This document shows positions 22,935 through 34,300 of a stretch of DNA of 64,000 bases, piece after piece. Both the position numbers and the translations under genes were made by a program. The notes below the pieces were generated by a model. That model saw nothing but the letters and a program-made list of their open reading frames with translations, made no database searches and was not told the DNA's origin. The stretch spans positions 97,761 through 161,760 of the forward strand of contig QLIY01000091.1 in NCBI GenBank assembly GCA_003260075.1. The letters are read 5' to 3'. Each line of letters starts with the position of its first letter. The first letter of the stretch is position 1. Source of the stretch: Phallusia mammillata (lineage: Eukaryota; Chordata; Ascidiacea; Phlebobranchia; Ascidiidae).

Positions 22935-23048
22935 CTGAACTTTCCCAGTCCTGTCTAACGCTATAAGAACTGCGTGTGAACTTTCACCCAGTCCCGTCTT
23001 TTAGTCATGTCTAACAAACGCTTTTCCGTAGTCCCGTCTAACGCTATA
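22935..23048 (-). repeat. inverted partial copy of the 83-bp satellite, cut by the gap
   Basis: Read in reverse complement, this matches a little over one unit of the 20311-21473 array (GACGGGACTACGGAAAAGCG, AAAAGACGGGACTGGGTGAA). It runs straight into the N gap, so the inverted array is probably longer. Confidence 0.85.
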
Positions 23049-23799
23049 NNNNNNNNNNNNNNNNNNNNNNNNNNNNNNNNNNNNNNNNNNNNNNNNNNNN
23101 NNNNNNNNNNNNNNNNNNNNNNNNNNNNNNNNNNNNNNNNNNNNNNNNNNNNNNNNNNNNNNNNNNNNNNNNNNNNNNNNNNNNNNNNNNNNNNNNNNNN
23201 NNNNNNNNNNNNNNNNNNNNNNNNNNNNNNNNNNNNNNNNNNNNNNNNNNNNNNNNNNNNNNNNNNNNNNNNNNNNNNNNNNNNNNNNNNNNNNNNNNNN
23301 NNNNNNNNNNNNNNNNNNNNNNNNNNNNNNNNNNNNNNNNNNNNNNNNNNNNNNNNNNNNNNNNNNNNNNNNNNNNNNNNNNNNNNNNNNNNNNNNNNNN
23401 NNNNNNNNNNNNNNNNNNNNNNNNNNNNNNNNNNNNNNNNNNNNNNNNNNNNNNNNNNNNNNNNNNNNNNNNNNNNNNNNNNNNNNNNNNNNNNNNNNNN
23501 NNNNNNNNNNNNNNNNNNNNNNNNNNNNNNNNNNNNNNNNNNNNNNNNNNNNNNNNNNNNNNNNNNNNNNNNNNNNNNNNNNNNNNNNNNNNNNNNNNNN
23601 NNNNNNNNNNNNNNNNNNNNNNNNNNNNNNNNNNNNNNNNNNNNNNNNNNNNNNNNNNNNNNNNNNNNNNNNNNNNNNNNNNNNNNNNNNNNNNNNNNNN
23701 NNNNNNNNNNNNNNNNNNNNNNNNNNNNNNNNNNNNNNNNNNNNNNNNNNNNNNNNNNNNNNNNNNNNNNNNNNNNNNNNNNNNNNNNNNNNNNNNNNN
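23049..23799. other. assembly gap (751 N)
   Basis: The bases are unknown. The left edge lies inside the inverted satellite and the right edge inside a hAT relic, so the gap probably hides more satellite and the missing end of that element. Confidence 0.99.
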
Positions 23800-24849
23800 T
23801 CGCGACCCCAAGTGGGGTCGCCTAAACTTTTTCTGGGGTCGCGAAATGTCGCCGAATTTAATTTAGCGCATTTTAAAATTGATTACAGAAAATAAAACTA
23901 ATATTATGTTCTTTTAGATCGCAACTTTTGCTCTTGTTTTGTGGTACAGCTTTCTACCTCATGTTGCAATTAAATCGTGGTATTGAAAACACACAAAATG
24001 CCTTTATCGCGTAACAATGGGTTTGGACAAGGTGTATTATGACTCAACACTATAAGTTTGTGTTATTTAAGGTGACACCAGACCGAGTGAATAGTTATTT
24101 ATGTAACGTACCCAACTATGTCAAATTTTTCTAATCCCGTTTTCAACCACGTGGCTGTGTGAAGCAGGATTTAGTGCAATGAGTGTATTAGAAACGAAAC
24201 ATCGTAATCGATTGGAAGTGGAGCATGACATGCGGTTAAGCTTGTGCAAAGTTAAGCCGTGGCTTCAAAAACTTGCATGTGGACAGTATACAGGCGCAAC
24301 CATCTCACTAACAGTGCAAACTAAATGTTGAACAATTTGACAAGTTTGTGTTCCGAAAATTGGGTTTATGTCTTAAATGAAACGCCTTAAAATCTTTTTT
24401 CGGAATACTTTTTAATCGCCATATTTGTTTCTAATTATGTATAGTTTGTGTTTGTGTGCTTGTTCTTTTGTTTCAGCATTACTTAAAACATTTTTCTCAG
24501 TGTTGAGGGGGGGGGGGGGGGGGTGGCTTCAAAAACTTGCATGTGGACAGTATACAGGCGCAACCATCTCACTAACAGTGCAAACTAAATGTTGAACAAT
24601 TTGACAAGTTTGTGTTCCGAAAATTGGGTTTATGTCTTAAATGAAACGCCTTAAAATCTTTTTTCGGAATACTTTTTAATCGCCATATTTGTTTCTAATT
24701 ATGTATAGTTTGTGTTTGTGTGCTTGTTCTTTTGTTTCAGCATTACTTAAAACATTTTTCTCAGTGTTGATAAAATGGGGTCGCATGCAAATTCTGATTT
24801 CATTTTCCGTTAAATTGGGGTCGCCTATAAAAAAGGTTGAAGATCACTG
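23800..24849 (+). mobile_element. second hAT copy with relic transposase C-terminus
   Basis: This is the inverted homologue of the element at 8904-9864: GCGACCCCA words at the left, then FSAMSVLETKHRNRLEVEH in the + frame near 24165-24230, and the far end AAGGTTGAAGATCACTG at 24849. The left terminus is lost in the gap. About 245 bases (24262-24506) are duplicated at 24524-24768 across a G run (24507-24523). Confidence 0.82.
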
Positions 24850-25077
24850 CCCTGGGTCAAGGTGGTAATGTAAATAAATATTACTATAGTAATATAAAGT
24901 GTGATTTGTGAACAGCAGCTTCCCCATAACCTTGTGTTGCAGCTAGCGTAGAAAGCTAGAATCTGTGGAATATAACATCAAAATTTCATTATCGTATCTA
25001 CTATTTTGGTTTGGAGGTATTTCGATTGTTGGGTGGTTTTTCGCTGGTGGGCATAGCGGGATTTAGCTTTCGAGGAC

Positions 25078-25851
25078 ATCCTTGACCCAGATTGGAAAGA
25101 ATGGCCTGCGCGGAGGATTTATCGTCCGCGCAATATTTTGGATTTCCCCTTGTAATCCGCGCAAATTTAGGCTTTTTACGTGTAATCCGCGCAAAACAAA
25201 TTTGTCCGCGCAACTTAGCACAGCTTTCGTAGGATAATAAACCTTCTTTAAAATTTTATATTTTCGTTGCACAATGAAGTTCTATGTCGTCACAAGCCTG
25301 ATTTCACTAACAATCCACGTAAATCAGTCAAGCACATCGAAGCTTACCGATCGTCACGCTTGAAATAACATTTCTTTTTTGCTAACGTAGTCGTTAAAAG
25401 TACATTTATCTGTATTTTTAGGACGTAGTTTGACTAATAAAGTGATTGCCGGCTGGGCTAGTTACACAAAATAATGTTTTCTGTGTGACAAATAATTAAA
25501 AACAGTTAAGGCCAATTTGGCAATCATAAACTATCCCGATCAACAAATCAGTAAAATGTTTGAATCGTTATGAAAATGAAAAATTGTAGAATCTAGCAGA
25601 ACAGCTGCGTGCGCAATAGAGCAAAACTGAAGATTCGTCGTGTTTATTACTTTATTTAGACGTTCTTTTTGTCGGCTGGATAGTCTTGCGGGCGTTACAT
25701 ACAAATTGCGTTAAATCCACCTGTCAATCAAAAGTCTATCAATCCGCGCAGAAAATTGTAATTCCGCGCAAAAATCCGCGCAATTATTTTGACGAAAAAA
25801 ATATCCTCCGCGAAAAAATAAAAATAAAACTTTCCAATCTGGCCCTTGACA
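25078..25851. mobile_element. foldback-like inverted-repeat element rich in CCGCGCAA
   Basis: The left end has TTGACCCAGATTGGAAAG followed by GCGCGGAGGA. The right end has TCCTCCGCG and then CTTTCCAATCTGGCCCTTGA. The arms are inverted. Inside the arms CCGCGCAA words recur at least six times, in one sense near 25125-25215 and again at 25742-25785. No coding capacity and no clear target duplication were found; superfamily unknown. Confidence 0.6.
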
Positions 25852-27494
25852 ACACACACCAGCACTGCGCAGTCCATATGCTTTTTCAACAACTTTAACG
25901 TTACCCAGATATTTTGGGCTGGGTTGTCACTGCAATATTACTGTGTCGATACAATTATTTTCACTACAAAACCACAAACACACAAAACAACACATGGCCC
26001 TTCGCCACACTCAAATCTATTTGCAACTACAAGTCCACGCCGCTGCATGTTTATTTTGACTTTGGAGTGACGTAAAACGCTATGTAGCACGTGACAAGAC
26101 GCAGCCAATCAGCACTAAGAGCAGAAAGTCGACAACCTTTGCAGTGGGCAGTGCCCATTTTTTACATATTTTTTCGTGTACTGCTTATTGTCATTATTTT
26201 TTGACTTTCAATCTAACGGTACCTTTCATCTAGTTTTGCAGTACATGAAAAACCCAGAGGCGCAAATTTATTTGTAAACATTGGGGGAAGACTTTCCCTT
26301 TTTGATTTTTTTAATGATGACGTCACAGCAATTGGTAAAAACATTAATTTGTCATAAGTCATAATACGAAAATAATTGTTGAAAAACAGGTTCTTTTCAT
26401 AAAAATACCATACAAGCCAGTTGCAGATTGTACATGAAAAAACAAACATGAAACGTCCCCCTTCTTTTAATCATTATAGCGGTGTAGTTTATAGTTTCCC
26501 ACGTCCTCTCAGTGAACAGCAATGCTTTGAATTTGGACCGGACTGTTTACACTTTACAGGCCACAGTAAGTAACATTAAATGTAAGTGGCAGTGGCAGTT
26601 CCAATCTCCCACAATTTTGCGAGTTCACGCTTAAATGCTAGTTGCGCCAAATGTAGGCCTACGGTGTTTTAAATAACAAACTTCCATGCAGATAGCCTAA
26701 GCTTTTTTTATCACACATCATGTCAAAGTTATTGATGGGCAACGAAATATGCTGCTTCAAGTGTCGGGTTCCTGTCGTAGGCCTACTGTATCTGCCGGGT
26801 CATTGTTGGAGTTTTATCGAGTTATAGTGAGTTTAATTAGTTAAAATGGTTTAACCCAATAGATTTCACTACAAAAGAAGCCAAACGGGAACAGGGCGAT
26901 GGTGCTAACTTGCTACATTGGCATTTATGTACATGTTACACTCCTGCTAGATTACAAACCGATTTGTGTTTATATCGAGCGATATTTCTCATAACAAAAC
27001 TTATGTAGTTTACCAGATTGAAACACCTCGGAAATTTACATTAAACCCATCTTCGAATCTATAATGATAACAACAAACTGAGTGATGCTAGCGTGTATTG
27101 GATAAGCAAAGCAAACAGCACATGTGTATAGATTAATAAAACTGTTATCCGGGTACAGTGGGCTACTATAGACCCACGTTTAAAAACTACAAAAAAGATT
27201 AAATGATTGCGAAAAAGTTTAATGGGAGCAGAAGCGAAGCGGGCCGAATTGAAGCAAAAAATAAAAAAATAAAACGTCAGTTGTCCAGCTGAAAAGTTGA
27301 AACGAGCAGAAAAATTCGTACGTTGAAAAATGAATCAGGTTTGTGACATAGTATTTTTAATTAAAGGGTGATAATGATTGCTTAAGAAGCGTTATTTTTT
27401 GCCGTATAACTACTACACTGACGTAATGCAAAAATCTCGGTCAAACATTTCCATGGGTCGGGTCGTCAAAAAAACAAGGGCATGAAAATCCACT
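25852..27494. other. spacer 3' of the giant gene
   Basis: I see no gene that I can support. A minus-strand ATTAAA near 27355-27364 lies about 130 bases past the stop codon of the giant gene and could be its polyadenylation signal. That reading is a guess. Confidence 0.3.
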
Positions 27495-28326
27495 TTACTC
27501 GCATGGTGAAATTCCACACGAGCACTCCAAGTGATTCTCATACTGCATATCCAACTTGGAGCCGTCCAAACATGTGAGAGACAGGTTCTTCATCTCAGTG
27601 CTTGTTGGTTTGCATGCATTGCAAGTTTCCGCTGTTTCGCCTTGTGAGGTCAATGAGAAACTCGATCTATTGTATAAAAATAAAAGAGTTTGCGCTCATG
27701 GGATGTGACGGTCATAACAGGGTTACCAGACGTTCGGATTTTCGTGGACATGTCCGGAATTTACGCGTAAATTCTGTTTCCATAACGGATTTACAAAATC
27801 ACTCTTAATGTCCGAAATTTAAGTGTCTAGTAGCCTAACCTACAGTAGTTCTTACAATTCTTTTTCTGAGGAACTCACAAAGTTTACGTTTTACCAGATG
27901 CATCAGCAGTTTTTGATGCAGTTTTTGATGTTGGAATATCATCAGATTGTAAGCTTAGAGCTCACCTTTTTAACAAAATCAAAGCGACCCAATCCATAGT
28001 TGTAAGTCGGGCCGGGTTCGGGCTAGTTTTTTTTTTTCAAAACAAACGGGCGTGACTTGGGCCTGACTTAACTTTCTGTGTCCGTAGTTAATTTTTCCGG
28101 CATAAACGGGCTTTTTAAAAACGATTCGGGCTTATACTTCAGGCCGGGTTTGAAATCGAATTCCGGTATAAACGAAACCACTGTAGCCTATATACTCACG
28201 AGCATTTTCCTGCACAAAGTTGGGTCGAAATAGTGGACATAGAGACACAATCCACTCCAGCATCGTTCTTTTGCGCCACACCTGTCAACTCAACCGTCGT
28301 CGGCTCGCAATTGTCGGAAGTCTCAC
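27495..28326 (-). CDS. C-terminal cystine-knot (CTCK) exons 73-74
   Basis: Exons 28200-28326 and 27495-27666, joined within a TCA codon, encode a knot domain that ends [10 protein letters not shown] then TAA. The cysteine spacing matches VWF/mucin CTCK: a C...CxGxC block ([17 protein letters not shown]), then [18 protein letters not shown] and a terminal C-x-C...C. In the family this domain makes the first disulfide-linked dimers in the ER. The last exon is preceded by the acceptor ttttatacaatag, and the donor of exon 73 is gtgagt. This fixes the 3' end of the coding region. Confidence 0.95.
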
Positions 28327-31300
28327 CTACATGAACAAATAAGTGTCAAACCCATGTTGTACCCATTATTACCTATATACACCACCATGTACAGATTTGT
28401 GTGTTTGTACCTGGTGCTTGGCAGTAGTAGACTGGGCATCCACAATCGTCTTCGCCCTGTACTGACGCCTCAGCACTGTTTTCGCATGCCGGAGCTTCAC
28501 GGCAAGAGAAACAACCTAACAGGAAAAACAAATCATTTAAAATGTGCCTAAAATATTTTATACTGTGCAAAATCAACAATACATTTTTCGCATATTTAAA
28601 GCGCAGTGGTAAAATTAAATATGATTCCAAAGCAGTTTAAATGACTCTGTTAGAAGCTTCGTTTGTTAAATTTGGTTAACCCCGCTGCAATTTTACATCG
28701 TGTAAACGTATCAACAAGAATACACTCGGAGGATTTATTCGTTTGCTGAAATGGTGGAAACATTTAAAAAGAGTCTTATGAAAATTTGCTTTTACTTGCA
28801 AATAGTTAAATACAAAATAAAGAGATCGAAACCAGTAACAAACTCACATTGTGTCGGGACACACTTAGTTGATCCAGCCGCTTCACGAACTTGACCTTCT
28901 GGGCAGAAACATCCCTCGACCCTCATGCCATCGTCGTAAACAGTCAAATTGTCGCAGGATCGGTACTTGAGTGAACTCACCTCACACTCACGGAACTCTT
29001 GGTTAGATGGACACTCAGGTGCTGGTTGGAACAATAAAAAGATGATAGTGAAATGGTAGGTTACCTGTTTCGTGTTATTGGAAGGGAAAATGTTTTTTTA
29101 TTTCGATTAATTATAAGCTTGCAGTCAAGATCTTGAAACACTAAACCGAAGAAGGAAAGCGTCATAGCCAACCAGTTGTAAAAAGTATAGAGCAGTGGTG
29201 CAGGCTTTGGACCACCAATACAATTAAATAAATATCGTGGGCCTGTCCATAAGCTTTTTTATACGCAACCGAGTCTTTGATTTGAAAACTTTGACGCTCT
29301 GCTTACCCATGATCAAGTAATCAGTAAATAACCCGTTCACAAGTTACTCAAGATTTTTTCATGCCTAAAACCAAAGTTATGGCAACAAACTGAGCATTCT
29401 GAACAATAGCAAAACCTCGTTACCTGGACAACCGAGGGTGGATCTCCACAATGCACAACGTTGAGCCAACTCGCATTTGGTGGCATATTGCACAACAGAT
29501 GGCGAATTGCACGGGTCGCATTTTTGTTCAGTAGAGTTGGTAAGAAGTGCCAGATCAAAATGACATTGGGGAATGTAACCTTCTGGGTCGATTTGTGAAC
29601 GGCACGATTCGAACGCTGAGCTCTCTTGCAGGGTCTAAAACGCGTAAATATTTAGAGACCTAATAGGTCAGTAATAACAGATACTGTACAAACAAATATT
29701 TACAGGTTACTATGCTGTTTTATGGTCCAATTATCCTTAAATGTCAAAAAAATTTTGGAAGATTTAGATATAGAATTCGGTAAAGAAAAAAATCACACAT
29801 ACCATGCATGGATCTTGTTCGCATGGTTGACATTTGGAATGAGTCAGATGGCATCGGTTCTCACAATTGATGCACTTGTCCTCGGGAAGCTGTTCGGGAC
29901 AATCGGGATAAACCGGTTCAGCGGGGCACTCTGGCTCTACAGGATAGCACTTGGCGTGATCGAAGTCTTTGACGTCCTTAAGCCAAGAGTCACCAAACTT
30001 GTCGACATCGGCAAGAATTGATCCGTCATAGAGGTTTCTGCTGCGTCCAATCAGATCGTCGTCTTGGTTGTTGTTACATGTTCCTGTTTTGGTTTAAAAT
30101 TGGAATAGGGTTAGAAATCTCATCTTAGTAATTTCCTATTAAAGTTTTGTTTGTTTGTTTCATTTTTATCATCAGTGGAGCGTGGAGGGACAGCGCCTGA
30201 AAGTGTTATGCGGTCCGTCGTTGAGCTGCCTGTTTTAGTGCAAGTCTGTTGAATCCTTTTTTTATTTGAATTTTTTGAATTAGGCAGATGATATGATAGT
30301 GGCGATGGTGACTTTAGTTTAGTTCAACCCATCGGGAACTAGGTTGAAGCAATGCTGCTCAAGTTTTTAAACACAAGTGCTTGAGACAGTATTAGAACCC
30401 ACAACCTTGTGAACACAAGGCAGTTGCGACATTGCTACCAGAAGCAATTGCTTCAAACATTCGACTAACTGGACTGTGAGCATGCCCATTGTCATTGTTT
30501 TTTTACTTTTGTACTTTGACTCACCGCACAAGCCTCCCATCTGACCCTCATAGGTTTCATACGGAATCCTGAGCATCAGGGACTGGTAAGCTGTGAACGA
30601 TTCGTATATGATGTCGATGCCGAGTGAGAGAATGTGAAGTTCAAGGGTCAGGAAGCTGAACGATTCCACACGTACGTCACTTCCTTCGGGTTGCCAAGCG
30701 TCCCACAGCCTAACTCTTTTGTTGTTGAAGATGAACTAAAAATATGACAAATCCAAGATTAACAAATATTATGAAGAACTTTTTATGCTTCAGTTAAAGA
30801 AAGCCCTTCTTACAATTTAAATCACAGCACGCCAGGCCTCTTAACGGTATAATATTGAATCAGCTGGTCACCAAGCATTCCCATATGACAAGGCGTAGGC
30901 TGGAAAAATCTAATATACTGCATATGTCAGCTTCGTAGCGGTATGGGATCGCCAGTTACCCAGTATCAGTAAAGATGAAGATAAACTCACAACTGGCATT
31001 AGCCCTGAAACGTCTGGGCAGGCCAGCGATCACGGCATCTTTTACAACTTAGATATACTTTTCCTAAGCTTTGTGCACTTTCCTACCTGCTGTCCAGAAG
31101 TGAAGGTGTAGTTATTTCCCTTGTGCAGAACAATCAGTGATTTCATGCAGGACAGATCCTTGTCTCTGGCGCTCCACCATCTGCACAGTTCGTTGTCCAC
31201 AAGGATCTCAGTTTCATTGAACTTATATTCCTTCATCAATGTGTACGTGCACTTGCCCTGGAAGTCGTAGTTAAGACCATCGAAGGTGCGGAAATGAGGA

Positions 31301-34300
31301 TCTCCGAACAGTTCACATGTGCCTGATGAACAGTGCAAATATTCAGGTTAATAAAAAAATAACTAAGCTATTTTTTGAAGAAATATTAAAACGGTAAACG
31401 GCAAAATTGTTGTTACAGTGCGAATCGTAGGCTGCTCCTTGCAACAGTGTTTGTTGAAGGTGCTTTCTTGCGAACTAACAAACGTTGTGCGTGAAAACAA
31501 GTTTATGAGAGGGGAAAAAACAAGCCAATAAAAAGTTTTAATCGCAAAAAATAAGTTATTTTTGGATAAGAAAATCGAGATGAACTTTTTTTTGATAACC
31601 AAATTACTTTCTTACCATAATCAATACAGTAAAAAATCATCCACTTAAAAATGTACAAAATGCCTTTGAAAACGTGTAACTAAAAATCAAATAAAATACT
31701 TACATGGGCACACAGACTCTCTGCAGCATCCGTTCTTTGTCGTGGCAGTGTAGGATGGTTCGCTGTTTGCACAAATTGCTCTTCGGTTTCTAGACGCTCC
31801 CTTGTCGCATGTATATCTTGGGAAGATATCAATCTTGGTTTTCTTTGAGTGAGGGTTGAGATATGTGCATTGCATCATCTCGCAAGGGTTGTCCTTGTTT
31901 ATCCACTTCTCACCAATCTGAAACAAAACAACGGTTAGTAACATTTATTTGAGATGTTGTAAGAGTTTTCAACAAAAAGTGCTATTTTTTGTATGTCTAT
32001 AATTCGTGAAGGAGTTGACACTGGTACCATTATGTGCTTTATAGCAACAGTCCATTATTTGATTTTGTTTGTAACAAACATTTATTTGAGATGTTGTAAG
32101 AGTTTTTTCAACTAACAGTGTTTTGTTGTCTATCCCCTCATGTGCAAGAAGTATCTAATACTTAAAGAAGTTGACACTGTTACAAATTCGTGCTTTGTAG
32201 CAACAATCCATTGTTTGATTTTTCTATGTAACGCACTTGCAAAATAACCTAGTATATGTTTTGTCACGATTCAACCATATATTTTTTCAAAAAAAAAATC
32301 GTTTTATTCACATTTTTCACAAACCTTTTTCTTTTCAGTTCCCAACATACAGAAATCACCGGGTGGTGGTTTGTTCACGCAATCGTATTTGGGACAGCAA
32401 CATCGCTGATCAGTCAAGTTTCGAACTGCTACTTCACCTTCGGCACAATGCGCATCCTCACAACTACTGAAGTTGCAACCTGTTACAAATTATCGATAAT
32501 AATTAGCACACATTGCAAATTGATCAGTGTGAAAGTGAATTGTGTCCTATTATCGCAAAATACGTAAGTAGCAAAACTGTTGGATGCCTACACTAGCCAA
32601 TACGACCTATGTCGTGTCACCAGCTGTGCTGATAAGGACTTGTAGGTCGAAACAGTGTGCACTGTCTGCAACTTATCATTTATTGGCTCTATGCTTTTAC
32701 AAAAATATCATTGCACTAGATTTCCCTTTGAGTTATGATAGTATGACTAACAAACGTAAAAACGACCCTAACCCTTTTAATAAAATTAAGTGTAAACAGC
32801 GAATGATCAATTGCAAAATACAAGACGTAATGGTTTACTCACGGCATCCGAACTGTGGGCAGCAAACGTTGATTGAATGATCCATGTACTTGTATACATC
32901 CATTTCGGGATCGTCACATGTAAGGTTGGTCTTGGAGCATTCCTTCAGTTCTTAAACATCAAAAATACATTATTTAGTAACAAGGTGTGTAGGAAATTGC
33001 CATGTGAAGTGCTTCAGTACAGAAAATACGATTTCTAGCTTTGTTCGTTAATACCACGGAATCAATTATAATTGTTGATAAATAAAACGTGTAAAATAGA
33101 TTCGAATGTACGTTAAGCGAATAACGCCAGATCAGGGGCGGAAATTACAGTTAAATAATTTGCAATCGATTTCATGGTACTTCTGGACTTAAATAATCAC
33201 AACATAAAAAATCAACTTACTGCATTCGAGCACAGGGCAACCACAGCTATCCTTAAGACCGCTATCAACGATTTCCTTGCATTCGTCCGTGCAGTTTGGT
33301 CGAGGACATTCATCCTTTTCTGTTCGATTATCAAATAGTTAGTTTTTGCATATAAATCCAGCAGTACAGTTCGGCACTTTATTCGATTTAAATTATTTTC
33401 TACATATTTAGATACGCAGTGTGTAAAAAAAAACTATTATGTTGAATTGGAAGGCAGCAGGTTTATATTATTTTTACATGTTTGACAAATCTAGTCAATT
33501 TTATTTCCCTTTAAACCGTTTCAAAATTAGTTTCCTTTGCCAACCCCAAACAGCTAAGTGATATAAAAACGCTTTTATATGAAGAAACAGTAATAATAGT
33601 TCATACGGATGCAATGACACTATTTCGTCAACATAGGGTAATTTCGGATGTTATCAATTTTACGTAATTTAGTTATAATCGTGGTTTCAACAGATGTATG
33701 ACCTAATACCACCACCTAATGCTTAATACCAAAATGCTAAGGTACATTTTAAGCAAACTTATACCTACATGTGGTGTTTTTACGAACAATATAAGTTAGC
33801 TTACCGCATACGCGCTGTGTGCATCCACAGTTGTCGATCGTATCCACTTTGTGGAAACAGGTATCGCATACTTTTGGTTCAACGCAGACAGTTTCATTGA
33901 CAATGTAAGGACATCCCTGTTTGATTTCAGCAGATTTGTCGACAAGACAACGACGGTACCAGCACGCAGATTTCGGGTGATCCCATTGTTCGTTTCCTAA
34001 ACAAAAGTTGCTTTAGAAAAATTCCACACAAATGATGCACTTTTATTAATTACTAAGAAGGACAACAACTGATTGGTTTATTTTCTACTAAACATAAACA
34101 TAAAGTTACGTTTCTAAACAAGCCATTTTTTATAATGTAGTTTTGATTGCTTGTTGGGGTGCGCAGTTCACAAAATAAATGTTTAAGTAAGATAGATTGG
34201 CAACCAGGGCTGAATTAACAAACGGTGGTAACATTTATTATTTATGTTAAGTAAATTGTTTTACACAGATTTGGTCAATTGATATACCGATACGCATTTA

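Noticed and set aside
23007-23825. Long open frames across 23.0-23.8 kb
   Set aside because: They are open only because the bases are N.
27300-27350. Possible first exon (ATG AAT CAG then gtttgtga) on the + strand
   Set aside because: Too short, no promoter signal and no downstream exon to join.
27717-27832. hAT element starting CAGGGTTACCAGACG
   Set aside because: The end sequence looks transposon-like, but no matching inverted end or target duplication was found, so I did not call an element.
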